Positions 35,528-44,297 of a stretch of DNA of 47,449 nt are shown piece after piece. Source of the stretch: an uncultured Chlorobiaceae bacterium. Lineage in GTDB: Bacteria; Bacteroidota; Chlorobiia; Chlorobiales; Chlorobiaceae. Location: NCBI GenBank assembly GCA_903866255.1, contig CAIPMW010000095.1, positions 1 through 47,449 on the forward strand, read 5' to 3'. The stretch's first letter is position 1, and each line of letters begins with the position of its first letter. The notes beneath the pieces are model-generated. The model searched no databases and was not told the origin of the DNA. It was given only the letters and a program-made list of their open reading frames with translations. Position numbers and translations under genes: made by a program.

Positions 35528-37246
35528 ATGGCAAAAAGAATAGTTGTTGATCCGATTCCCCGTATTGAGGGACATCTTAGAATAGAGGCGAAGCTGAACG
35601 ACAGCAATGTTATTGAGGACGCATACTCCAGTGGCACCATGTGGCGTGGTATTGAGGTTATTCTCAAGGGGCGTGACCCAAGAGATGCCTGGGCCTTTAC
35701 GGAGCGCATCTGTGGCGTTTGTACAACGGTTCATGCTCTTGCGTCGGTAAGGTGCGTTGAGGATGCCCTTGGAATTACCATTCCGACCAATGCCCGTATC
35801 ATCAGAAACCTGATGAATGCCACCCAGGTGACTCAGGATCATCTGGTGCACTTTTACCATCTTCATGCGCTTGACTGGGTTGATGTTGTCAGCGCTCTCA
35901 AGGCAGATCCAAAACAGGCCTCTGCCATTGCTCAAAGCATCTCCCCATGGCCGAAGTCGTCGGTTGGCTACTTCAAGGATCTTCAGCAACGTCTGGTCGG
36001 GTTTGTTGAAAGTGGACAGCTTGGTATTTTCTCGAATGGTTACTGGGGCCATCCTGCCTACAAGCTTCCAGCGGAAGTGAATCTGATCGCGGTGGCTCAC
36101 TATCTTGAGGCGCTTGATTTTCAGAAGGAGATCATCAAGATCCACACGATTTTTGGTGGCAAAAATCCCCATCCAAATTATCTGGTGGGCGGTATGGCCT
36201 GCGCTATTGATCCAAACAGCGATACGGCGATCAATATTGAACGTCTGATGATGGTCAAGAAAATTATCGATGATACCAACACCTTTATTGATCAGGTCTA
36301 TATTCCTGATCTTATTGCAATTGCAGGATATTACAAGGGATGGCTCTATGGTGGTGGCCTTGGCAACTACCTCAGCTATGGTGATTTCCCCGAGACAACC
36401 CTTGCTGATTTCAAGACGCTGCTCTGGCCGAGAGGGGCTATTCTCAACAAGGATCTTGCCAATGTCATTGACGTTGATCCAAGGGATGCGGCTCAGGTTA
36501 CCGAGGAGGTGAGCCACAGTTGGTACACCTATTCGGGTGGTGACAACAAGGGGCTTCATCCATGGAAGGGCGAAACAACGCCAGCGTATACGGGCCCGAA
36601 ACCTCCGTTCGAACATCTTGATACCACCAAAAAGTACAGTTGGCTGAAGACGCCTCGCTGGAAGAACCATCCGATGGAGGTGGGTCCGCTTGCTCGAGTG
36701 CTGGTTGCTTATGCCAAAGGAGATCCGATGATCAAGGATACCGTTGGAATGGTGCTGTCCAAGCTTGAGGTTGGGCCGGAGGCGCTCTTTTCGACACTTG
36801 GCCGTACTGCCGCTCGTGGCATTGAGTGCAAGCAGACAGCCGGGTTTATGAATCATTATTACGCTCAATTGATTGCCAACATTAAAACCGGTGATTACCG
36901 TACCTTTAACAGTGAACGCTGGGATCCCGCCTCCTGGCCGGAAGAGTGCAAGGGATTTGGCTATACCGAAGCGCCCCGTGGTTCACTTGGTCACTGGATC
37001 AAGATCAAGGACAAGAAAATCAAGGAGTACCAGATTGTTGTGCCCTCTACCTGGAATGCTTCGCCACGTGATGCCAATGGCAATTCTGGAGCTTATGAGT
37101 CTGCACTGAAGGGGACGCCAATGATCAATCCTGAACAGCCTCTTGAGATTCTCAGAACGGTGCACTCATTCGATCCCTGTCTTGCCTGCGCCTCTCATCT
37201 TTTTGATATGAATGGCAAGGAGATAACATCTGTTACAATCGTCTAA
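35528..37246 (+). CDS. hupL: uptake [NiFe] hydrogenase large subunit
   Basis: A 572-aa catalytic subunit. The nickel ligands lie in RICGVCTTVH near the N-terminus and DPCLACASH near the C-terminus. Fifteen residues follow that final histidine, the tail removed by the maturation protease (HupD) once nickel is inserted. It oxidises H2 on the periplasmic side in complex with HupS. It begins 16 bases after hupS, with GGAG upstream. In a green sulfur bacterium H2 is an electron donor for photosynthesis or CO2 fixation. The hyp maturation genes and nickel transport are not in this window. Confidence 0.96.
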   Translation: MAKRIVVDPIPRIEGHLRIEAKLNDSNVIEDAYSSGTMWRGIEVILKGRDPRDAWAFTERICGVCTTVHALASVRCVEDALGITIPTNARIIRNLMNATQVTQDHLVHFYHLHALDWVDVVSALKADPKQASAIAQSISPWPKSSVGYFKDLQQRLVGFVESGQLGIFSNGYWGHPAYKLPAEVNLIAVAHYLEALDFQKEIIKIHTIFGGKNPHPNYLVGGMACAIDPNSDTAINIERLMMVKKIIDDTNTFIDQVYIPDLIAIAGYYKGWLYGGGLGNYLSYGDFPETTLADFKTLLWPRGAILNKDLANVIDVDPRDAAQVTEEVSHSWYTYSGGDNKGLHPWKGETTPAYTGPKPPFEHLDTTKKYSWLKTPRWKNHPMEVGPLARVLVAYAKGDPMIKDTVGMVLSKLEVGPEALFSTLGRTAARGIECKQTAGFMNHYYAQLIANIKTGDYRTFNSERWDPASWPEECKGFGYTEAPRGSLGHWIKIKDKKIKEYQIVVPSTWNASPRDANGNSGAYESALKGTPMINPEQPLEILRTVHSFDPCLACASHLFDMNGKEITSVTIV

Positions 37247-37259
37247 ACGGAGCGGTGTC

Positions 37260-37943
37260 ATGGGTAGAATAATTGAAGAGATCTATGTCTGGAGGCTTCC
37301 GGTCAGATTTTACCATTGGATCAATGCGCTGTGTATGGTGGCACTTTTTGCAACTGGTATGTACATTGCTGCTCCGGTGCTGAATCCAGCACTTGGTGAG
37401 GCAGTATGGCACAAGGGCATGGGATGGTGGCGCTATCTCCATTTTGCTTTCGCCTTCATTTTTATTGCCAACTTTTTGTTTCGCTTGTATTGGGCACTGT
37501 TCGGCGGCGACAAATATGCACGATTTGGTGGATTCAGGCCGTGGTCGGCAGCGTGGTGGGGAAAACCTTTCCGGGAGCAGGTCGAGTCCTATCTTTTTTT
37601 GCGCTCGGATGAGCCTAACTATGTCGGGCATAATCCTGTCGCGGCTTTGGCTCATTTTATTTTCATTTTTTGCGGCTCGACCTTCATGATTTTTTCAGGT
37701 CTGGCGATGTACGGAGAAAATAATCCGGGTGGCTTTAATTCGGCATGGTTTGGATGGCTTATACCGCTTTTTGGCGGGAGTTACAGCCTTCATTTTACTC
37801 ATCACCTTTTTGCCTGGATTTTTCCGGTCTACGTTATCATGCACCTTTATGCGGTGTTTCGTCATGATATTGTTGATCGTACGAGCGTTACCTCCTCAAT
37901 AATTACTGGCTATAAGCATAAGGTTGAGGAAGAGCCCGGATGA
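37260..37943 (+). CDS. hupC: Ni/Fe-hydrogenase b-type cytochrome subunit
   Basis: A 227-aa membrane protein with four main hydrophobic segments. Haem-ligand histidines are visible in RFYHWINALCM at the start, YLHFAFAFI, and HFTHHLFAW plus VIMHLYAVF in the later helices. It anchors the HupSL dimer and hands electrons to the quinone pool. It starts 13 bases after hupL with a ribosome site. The end overlaps the start of hupD by 4 bases (ATGA), so the two are translationally coupled. Confidence 0.94.
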   Translation: MGRIIEEIYVWRLPVRFYHWINALCMVALFATGMYIAAPVLNPALGEAVWHKGMGWWRYLHFAFAFIFIANFLFRLYWALFGGDKYARFGGFRPWSAAWWGKPFREQVESYLFLRSDEPNYVGHNPVAALAHFIFIFCGSTFMIFSGLAMYGENNPGGFNSAWFGWLIPLFGGSYSLHFTHHLFAWIFPVYVIMHLYAVFRHDIVDRTSVTSSIITGYKHKVEEEPG

Positions 37944-38419
37944 AATTTAAAGACATCAATGTTATTGGTCTTGGAAATCTGCTCTATGGGGATGAGGGGT
38001 TTGGAGTTGCTGCTCTTGAGATGTTCAGGGAAGCAACACATTTCCCTTCTTCGGTGCACTGTATTGATGGCGGAACCCAGGGGATTTACCTGCTTGATTA
38101 CATTGAATCATCTGATGCTGTGATTATTTTTGATGCGCTGATTCCTCTGGATTATGATCGGCGTGTTTATGTTTACCGAAACGATGAACTTCCGGCATTC
38201 ATTCACCGGAAAATGTCCTCTCATCAAATGGGACTGAGTGAGATGCTTGGTATTGCAAAACTCCATGGACGGATGCCCCTGGAAATTGCGCTGATTGGTG
38301 TTCCTCCAAGGGAGCTTGAGCTCAATGTTGGTTTGAGCACGGAGATCTCTCTACTGCTGCCCGAAGCGGTAGAGCAGGCCCATGCTCTTGTTGATGGATG
38401 GCTGTCAGAGTCACGGTGA
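37940..38419 (+). CDS. hupD: hydrogenase maturation protease
   Basis: A 159-aa protein of the HyaD/HupD peptidase family (M52). The GLGNLLYGDEGFG motif with the metal-binding Glu/Asp is at the N-terminus, DALIPLDYD in the middle and the SSHQMGLSEML histidine further on. It cleaves the C-terminal tail of HupL after nickel insertion and is specific to that subunit. It is the last gene of the operon. A GC-rich imperfect hairpin follows (38435-38454) without a T-tract, so the operon end is not clearly marked. Confidence 0.94.
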   Translation: MKFKDINVIGLGNLLYGDEGFGVAALEMFREATHFPSSVHCIDGGTQGIYLLDYIESSDAVIIFDALIPLDYDRRVYVYRNDELPAFIHRKMSSHQMGLSEMLGIAKLHGRMPLEIALIGVPPRELELNVGLSTEISLLLPEAVEQAHALVDGWLSESR

Positions 38420-38462
38420 CCCCGTTTCAGTCCCGGGTGACCCGGACCTGAATGGTGGCAGG

Positions 38463-39137
38463 TTATGGCTTGATCAGTCGTAGGAATTCACTCCTTGTGG
38501 AGGGTGAGGTGATGAATTGTCCAGACATGGCTGAGGTTGTGGTGACTGAGTTGATCTTTTCAACGCCACGCATCACCATGCAGAGATGTTTTGCCTCAAT
38601 AACGACCGCAACACCCTTTGGGTTCAGTACATTTTGTATTGTATCCCGTATCTGCTGGGTGAGCCGCTCCTGAACCTGGAGGCGGCGGGAAAAGACCTCT
38701 ACAACCCGCGCAAGTTTTGACAACCCGACAATTTTTCCGTCAGGGATATAGGCGACGTGTGCTTTTCCGAAAAAGGGGAGTATATGGTGTTCGCACATCG
38801 AAAAAAGATCAATATCCCGCACTAGCACCATCTCATCATAAGCCTCGGTAAAGACAGCCTTTTTCAGAAGCTCTTCGGGATCCTCATGGTAACCCTTCGT
38901 CAGAAAACGAAGTGACTTTGCTACCCGTTCAGGCGTTTTCAGAAGACCTTCTCGCCCGGGGTCTTCGCCGATACCCTCCAGCATGGCATACACTGCATCA
39001 GACAATGTATTCATAATCAGCGGATTGGTTTCCGGTGCCTCCCTGCAGCATTTGTCATTATCCCAGCAACTGCCTCTGCTGGATGTATAAGATGGGTTAT
39101 TCTCCAAGATAGCGGACTGAATTTTTCCCTGTTTCAT
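38463..39137 (-). CDS. folE: GTP cyclohydrolase I
   Basis: A 224-aa enzyme with the FolE signature: [31 protein letters not shown] (zinc Cys and His), [13 protein letters not shown] and [11 protein letters not shown] (second zinc Cys). It converts GTP to 7,8-dihydroneopterin triphosphate for folate, biopterin-type and queuosine pathways. The N-terminal 40 residues, including a Cys-rich SCWDNDKCC stretch, precede the core and extend into the upstream gene; the ATG at 39137 overlaps the end of the PTPS gene by 41 bases. An internal ATG in [11 protein letters not shown] is an alternative start that would avoid most of the overlap. Confidence 0.94.
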   Translation of the reverse strand: MKQGKIQSAILENNPSYTSSRGSCWDNDKCCREAPETNPLIMNTLSDAVYAMLEGIGEDPGREGLLKTPERVAKSLRFLTKGYHEDPEELLKKAVFTEAYDEMVLVRDIDLFSMCEHHILPFFGKAHVAYIPDGKIVGLSKLARVVEVFSRRLQVQERLTQQIRDTIQNVLNPKGVAVVIEAKHLCMVMRGVEKINSVTTTSAMSGQFITSPSTRSEFLRLIKP

Positions 39138-39549
39138 AGATAGTTACTTCATGGAGCGCAAGCTCCTGGTTATTGATGGTCGTTTGCAGCCGTTGTTCAA
39201 GAATATCCCATATCAGCACAGCCAGTACCTCAGTTGTTGGTACGCAATCCTGAAGTTCCGGCACGTCATGGTTCAGGTGCTTGTGGTCAAATCTACCTAT
39301 TATCTCCTTTTCCAGTATGTTTTTCAGCTCTTTAAGGTCGAAAAGAAAACCTGTATTGCGGTCAACCACACCGCTGAGGGTGATTTCCAGCAGATAATTG
39401 TGTCCATGTCCATTGATATTGCTGCATTTGCCATAAATATCAATGTTTTCATGTTCTGTGCAGAGAGGATTGAAGAGCCGATGCGCAGCATTGAACTCAA
39501 TTTTTCTTGAAACGTAGACTTTTCTTGGCTTCTGCAAAAGATTATTCAT
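39097..39549 (-). CDS. 6-pyruvoyl-tetrahydropterin synthase / QueD family protein
   Basis: A 150-aa PTPS-family protein. Zinc histidines sit in FNAAHRL and GHGHNYLLE, with a candidate catalytic Cys in IYGKCSN and the later [10 protein letters not shown] and [10 protein letters not shown] blocks. It takes dihydroneopterin triphosphate, the FolE product, to 6-pyruvoyl-tetrahydropterin (biopterin route) or 6-carboxy-tetrahydropterin (queuosine route). Green sulfur bacteria make glycosylated L-threo-biopterins, so the overlap with folE favours the biopterin route, but sequence alone does not decide. The gene leads the two-gene minus-strand unit. The 283-base gap upstream is shared with the divergent efflux operon. 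Confidence 0.88.
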   Translation of the reverse strand: MNNLLQKPRKVYVSRKIEFNAAHRLFNPLCTEHENIDIYGKCSNINGHGHNYLLEITLSGVVDRNTGFLFDLKELKNILEKEIIGRFDHKHLNHDVPELQDCVPTTEVLAVLIWDILEQRLQTTINNQELALHEVTIYETGKNSVRYLGE

Positions 39550-39725
39550 AAAACGGCGTCATAAGTGGTTTACAGACGTGGCAAAGGAGTATGTCAGAAT
39601 TGCAACACCCTTCCCGATTTAACAAACTGGAGTTGGTGGTTATAAGTTTCAAAGTCTGATTTTTGGTAGAGTTAAGGAGATTTTGTGCTGCCAGGGTGGG
39701 GAATACGGGAAAATTTGGTTAGAAT

Positions 39726-39736
39726 GGGGGGGGGGG
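39726..39736 (+). repeat. homopolymeric run of 11 G
   Basis: Eleven consecutive G in the gap between the PTPS gene and the RND operon, ending 96 bases before the adaptor start. Poly-G runs of this length are prone to slipped-strand change and can alter promoter spacing; that role is inferred. Confidence 0.9.
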
Positions 39737-39832
39737 TGGAGGCAGTCAGGCGGCATGATAACATTTGAGACGACAATGAGTGACACTATTATTCAGGAAG
39801 TCAAATGTTGTTCTATAACTTAATACGAGATA

Positions 39833-41008
39833 ATGGATAAAAAACGGGTAAGGGGATTGTTCAGGATACCGATCATCATCGGCGTGTTGTCGCCACTCCT
39901 TCTATGGGGTTGTGGTGCAAACAGTGATGGCGGCAAAGATCCGAAAAAGAGGGAGCAGCCAACCTTGTGGGTGGCATCGGTACAGCGTTCGGATGCAACC
40001 GTTACCACCGGATATGCGGCCCTGCTTGAAGGCAAGGTGAATGTTGAAATTCGTCCCCAGGTTGATGGTACGCTCCAGAATATTTATGTTGATGAAGGAG
40101 CCTTTGTCAAGGCGGGCCAGCCGCTTTTCAGGATTGATGATCAGGTTTACCGCGAGCAGTATAACGGCGCTTTGGCGGCTCAGCATGCGGCAGAGGCGCG
40201 GCTGGTTGCGGCAAAGATCAATATGGATAAACTGGTGCCGCTGGTGCAGAGCAACGTGGTCTCGGATATTCAGCTTAAAGGTGCGCAGGCTGATTATCAG
40301 GTCGCTCAGGCTGCAGTAGAGCAGGCAAAGGCGACTCTTCGTTCTGCTTCGCTCAATCTTGCTTACACCGTTATCAAGGCACCGGTCAGCGGTTATATAG
40401 GAAAAATTCCCTTCAGAATCGGAACTCTTGTCACCAAAAATCAGGCTGGATGGTTGACACTGCTCAGTGATGTCAGCGAGGTGTATGCCTATTTCAGTAT
40501 GAGTGAACTCGACTATATTCGCTTCAAAAAGCAGTTTGCCGGTTTCTCGATGCAGGAGATGCTGCGTCAGGTCCCTCCGGTTTCACTGCTGCTGGCGGAT
40601 GGCAGCAGTTTCAGTGAAAAAGGTTCGATCACAACCGTGAGCGGGCAGTTTGACCAGGCAACGGGGTCGGTCAGGGTAAGGGCCGTATTTCCCAATCGCC
40701 AGGGTCTCTTGCGCTCTGGAAATACCGGTACGGTGGTGATGGAATCGCTCTATCGTCAGGCGCTCATGGTGCCGCAGGCTTCGACGGTTGAGCTGCAGGA
40801 CAAGGTATTTGTTCTTCTGCTCGACAAGGGCAACAAGGTGAGGAAGCAGGCAATTACCGTAGCGGCCAGAACTACCGACAGCTATGTGGTGAGTTCCGGC
40901 CTGAACGAGGGGGATACTTTTGTGATGGTGGGTGTGGACAAATTGCAGGATGGCGCTGTGATTACGCCGGTCAGGAGTACTCCTGTAGCAGGGGAGCCAA
41001 AAAAATGA
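39833..41008 (+). CDS. RND efflux periplasmic adaptor (membrane fusion) lipoprotein
   Basis: A 391-aa AcrA/MexA-type adaptor. A short positively charged start and hydrophobic stretch end in a lipobox, with Cys27 (LLLWGC) the likely lipidated residue. The barrel-sandwich/lipoyl motif (IRPQVDGTLQNIYVDEGAFVKAGQ over two runs) comes next, then a coiled-coil hairpin at about 100-165, the second lipoyl half (YTVIKAPVSGYIGK) and beta-barrel domains. It links the inner-membrane pump to the outer-membrane channel. It is first in a three-gene operon. No local regulator gene is present. Confidence 0.94.
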   Translation: MDKKRVRGLFRIPIIIGVLSPLLLWGCGANSDGGKDPKKREQPTLWVASVQRSDATVTTGYAALLEGKVNVEIRPQVDGTLQNIYVDEGAFVKAGQPLFRIDDQVYREQYNGALAAQHAAEARLVAAKINMDKLVPLVQSNVVSDIQLKGAQADYQVAQAAVEQAKATLRSASLNLAYTVIKAPVSGYIGKIPFRIGTLVTKNQAGWLTLLSDVSEVYAYFSMSELDYIRFKKQFAGFSMQEMLRQVPPVSLLLADGSSFSEKGSITTVSGQFDQATGSVRVRAVFPNRQGLLRSGNTGTVVMESLYRQALMVPQASTVELQDKVFVLLLDKGNKVRKQAITVAARTTDSYVVSSGLNEGDTFVMVGVDKLQDGAVITPVRSTPVAGEPKK

Positions 41009-41068
41009 GAGTGCCACTGAGGGAGAAATTTTTTCCGCAGTGTGCGGATGAGCTAAACGTATTGAGTG

Positions 41069-44000
41069 ATGTTTGAACGATTTATTTCCAGGCCGGTTCT
41101 TGCAACGGTCATATCGGTGATTCTGGTGATTCTCGGCCTTGTCGGGATGAATCAGTTGGCAATTACACGGTTTCCTGATATTGCCCCGCCAAGTGTGTCG
41201 GTGACGGCAAGTTATCCCGGCGCAAGCGCTGAGACGGTGGGTCGCTCGGTTGCGCCTCCCCTCGAAGAGGCCATCAATGGCGTGGAAAACATGACCTACA
41301 TGACCTCCACCTCCGCCAATGATGGTTCGCTCTCCATTACCGTCTTTTTCAAACAGGGCACCAACCCCGATCAGGCTGCGGTGAATGTGCAGAACCGTGT
41401 GTCGCAGGCGACAAGCCGTTTGCCTGCCGAGGTGAACCAGATTGGTGTGACAACAGTCAAGCGCCAGAACAGTCAGATTATGCTGATCAATCTGGCGAGC
41501 AAGATTCCTCAGTACGATACGATCTTTCTGCAGAACTATGCGAAAATTAATATCGTTGATGATTTGTCGAGGGTGCCGGGCGTTGGCCAGGTATCGGTCT
41601 ATGGCAACCTCGACTATTCCATGCGCATCTGGCTGAGGCCAAAGCAGATGGCAGCTTACAAGGTGACACCGCAAGAGGTTGCCGCAGCGATTCAGAGCCA
41701 GAATCTGGAGGCAGCTCCCGGATCGTTTGGTGAGAACAGCTCCCAGGCCTTGCAATATGTGATGAAGTACAAGGGGAAGAATCGCTATCCCGGCGAGTAT
41801 GAAACTATGGTGATTCGCTCAAATCCGGATGGCTCACTGCTCAAGCTTGGCGATATTGCCCGCGTGGAGTTTGGCGCTTACCGCTACACGGTTAACACCA
41901 AAGCCAATGGCGATCCTGCCGTGGTTCTTGCGGTTTTTCAGGCTCCGGGTTCAAATGCCAACAAGGTTGAAATCGGCCTTCGCAAGGCCCTCGAAAAAGT
42001 ATCAGTCTCCTTCCCGGCAGGCATCTCCTATTCGATTCCCTACAGCTCCAAAAAGGTGGTTGATGAGTCTATTAATCAGGTGATTCATACGCTCATTGAA
42101 GCTTTTCTGCTGGTCTTTCTGGTGGTGTTTATCTTCCTGCAGGATTTGCGTTCGACCCTTATTCCTGCTATTGCTGTTCCGGTTGCCATTATTGGCACCT
42201 TTTTCTTTATGAACCTCTTTGGTTTTTCAATCAACGTCTTGACGCTTTTCGGCCTCGTGCTGGCAATAGGGATTGTGGTGGATGATGCGATTGTGGTGGT
42301 TGAGGCGGTTCATGCCAAAATGGAGCAGAAACGTTATCCGGCCAAAGTTGCCACCGTCTCGGCCATGCGAGAGATTACGAAAGCCATTGTCACCATTACG
42401 CTGGTGATGTCGTCCGTATTTTTGCCGGTCGGTTTTCTCGAAGGCTCGACGGGTGTTTTTTATCGGCAGTTTGCCTTTACGCTGGCCATTGCCATTCTTA
42501 TATCAGCCGTCAACGCCCTGACCCTGAGCCCCGCGCTGTGCGCCCTCTTTTTGACGAATCTGCACGATCCGGATGGTGTTGGTCATCATCACAAGCTCAA
42601 GAGATTTGGTGGCTTTGGACAGCGATTTTTCACCAGCTTTAACGCCAGTTTTGAGGCGATGAAGCGGAAATATCTCGGCACTCTTGTTTTTCTCATCCGC
42701 AATAAACGCATCACCTTTGGCGCTCTGGGCGTGGTAATTGCGCTCTCTTTCTGGCTCTTCAAAATTATGCCGACAGGGTTTATTCCTGATGAGGACAACG
42801 GCTTTGTGATTGTCTCCGTCACCCTGCCACCAGGTGCGTCATTGCAGCGCACCCAGAAGACGCTCGACGGCGCAACCACTACCTTGCAGTCCATGCCATC
42901 GGTGCGCAAGGTGATTGCTGTGGTCGGCATTAACATTCTCACACGAAGCTCTTCGCCCTCATCCGGCCTGCTTTTTGTGCAACTGCGAGATCATCAGGAT
43001 CGGGGTGACCAAGGCGATATCAAGAAGATTCTTGCCACGATGTCAAAGAAGTTGAGCAATCGGGATGGCTCGTTCTTTGCCCTTGCGCAGCCCACAGTTC
43101 CTGGCTTCAGTACGGTCGGAGGTCTTGAGTTTGTGTTGCAGGATCGCAGCGGTGGTTCGATCGACAAGTTCAGCGGGATATCGAAGGGGTTTCTTGATGC
43201 ATTGATGAAGCGACCGGAAATCGGGTTTGCTTTCACCAACTTCAAGGCGACTTACCCGCAGTATGAGCTTGAGGTGGATAATATCAAGGCCGGTCAGCTT
43301 GGGGTGAATGTCAAAGAGATCATGACCGTATTGCAGGCTTATTATGGCAGTATGCAAGCGTCGGATTTCAACCGCTTTGGCAAATATTATCGCGTGGTGA
43401 TGCAGGCCGAGCCTTCGGATCGGACCGAGCCATTGTCGCTGAACGGGGTGTTTGTTAAAAATACAAGAGGTGACATGGTGCCGGTTTCATCGGTCATTAC
43501 TCTTAAAAAGGTGTACGGCACGGAGTCGGTCGACCATTTCAACCTCTTTAATGCCATTTCAATCAATGCGGTTGTCAAGCCGGGATTCAGTACCGGTCAG
43601 GCAATCAAGGCGGTTGAAGAGGTCTCCATGAGCACGTTGCCATCAGGCTACAGCTACGACTGGAAAGGACAGAGCAGGGAGGAGATTGAGTCGACCGGTG
43701 GGCTGCTCTTTATTTTTATGCTCTCGATTTTGTTTGTCTACTTCCTGTTGGCAGCTCTTTACGAAAGCTACCTGCTTCCTCTTGCGGTGATGTTTTCGAT
43801 ACCGACAGGGCTGCTTGGTGTTTTTCTCGGGATCAAGCTTGCCGGTATTGAAAATAATATCTATGTCCAGGTTGCCGTTATCATGCTGATCGGGCTTCTG
43901 GCCAAAAATGCCATTCTGATTGTCGAGTTTGCCCTTCAGCGGAGGGTTTCGGGCAGTACGCTCTCTGCGGCGGCAATAGAAGGCGCAAAAGCGAGACTTC

Positions 44001-44281
44001 GCCCTATCTTGATGACCTCTCTTGCCTTTATAGCGGGCCTGTTGCCGCTTCTCTTTGTGAGCGGGCCTGCTGCTCAGGGGAACCACTCGATTGGCGCAGC
44101 GGCTATCGGAGGAATGCTGGTTGGTATGGTGCTCGGTATTTTTGTTGTTCCGGTGCTCTTTGTCACTTTCCAGTATCTGCAGGAGCGCATTACCGGAGTG
44201 GCATGTCCAATTGTTGAGGCCGGGGAGCTGCTTGAAGAGGTGCTCATCGAAGAAAAAGCGCGCTCAAAGAAATTATCTTGA
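41069..44281 (+). CDS. RND (HAE1-type) multidrug efflux pump, inner membrane subunit
   Basis: A protein of about 1070 aa with the AcrB/MexB layout: membrane helix 1 (PVLATVISVILVILGL), a large periplasmic porter domain, helices 2-6 including GIVVDDAIVVVEAVHAKM with the paired proton-relay Asp, a second porter domain and six final helices (ALYESYLLPLAVMFSIP, LLAKNAILIVEFA). It exports amphipathic compounds by proton antiport. Substrates cannot be predicted. I chose the ATG at 41069; a GTG one codon earlier is possible. It is the second gene of the operon, 60 bases after the adaptor. Confidence 0.95.
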   Translation: MFERFISRPVLATVISVILVILGLVGMNQLAITRFPDIAPPSVSVTASYPGASAETVGRSVAPPLEEAINGVENMTYMTSTSANDGSLSITVFFKQGTNPDQAAVNVQNRVSQATSRLPAEVNQIGVTTVKRQNSQIMLINLASKIPQYDTIFLQNYAKINIVDDLSRVPGVGQVSVYGNLDYSMRIWLRPKQMAAYKVTPQEVAAAIQSQNLEAAPGSFGENSSQALQYVMKYKGKNRYPGEYETMVIRSNPDGSLLKLGDIARVEFGAYRYTVNTKANGDPAVVLAVFQAPGSNANKVEIGLRKALEKVSVSFPAGISYSIPYSSKKVVDESINQVIHTLIEAFLLVFLVVFIFLQDLRSTLIPAIAVPVAIIGTFFFMNLFGFSINVLTLFGLVLAIGIVVDDAIVVVEAVHAKMEQKRYPAKVATVSAMREITKAIVTITLVMSSVFLPVGFLEGSTGVFYRQFAFTLAIAILISAVNALTLSPALCALFLTNLHDPDGVGHHHKLKRFGGFGQRFFTSFNASFEAMKRKYLGTLVFLIRNKRITFGALGVVIALSFWLFKIMPTGFIPDEDNGFVIVSVTLPPGASLQRTQKTLDGATTTLQSMPSVRKVIAVVGINILTRSSSPSSGLLFVQLRDHQDRGDQGDIKKILATMSKKLSNRDGSFFALAQPTVPGFSTVGGLEFVLQDRSGGSIDKFSGISKGFLDALMKRPEIGFAFTNFKATYPQYELEVDNIKAGQLGVNVKEIMTVLQAYYGSMQASDFNRFGKYYRVVMQAEPSDRTEPLSLNGVFVKNTRGDMVPVSSVITLKKVYGTESVDHFNLFNAISINAVVKPGFSTGQAIKAVEEVSMSTLPSGYSYDWKGQSREEIESTGGLLFIFMLSILFVYFLLAALYESYLLPLAVMFSIPTGLLGVFLGIKLAGIENNIYVQVAVIMLIGLLAKNAILIVEFALQRRVSGSTLSAAAIEGAKARLRPILMTSLAFIAGLLPLLFVSGPAAQGNHSIGAAAIGGMLVGMVLGIFVVPVLFVTFQYLQERITGVACPIVEAGELLEEVLIEEKARSKKLS

Positions 44282-44297
44282 TGTCTAAAGAGAGGTT

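Noticed and set aside
35459-36868. Open frame of 469 codons on the minus strand opposite hupS/hupL
   Set aside because: It mirrors the codon pattern of hupL, which has full catalytic motifs. The product is rich in His, Arg and Ile without domain features.
38435-38454. Hairpin CCCGGGTGACCCGG after hupD as operon terminator
   Set aside because: The outer stem has mismatches and no T-tract follows on either strand.
40583-41755. Open frame of 390 codons on the minus strand across the adaptor/pump junction
   Set aside because: It spans two genes with clear motifs and an intergenic gap; its product is His/Cys-rich with no family features.
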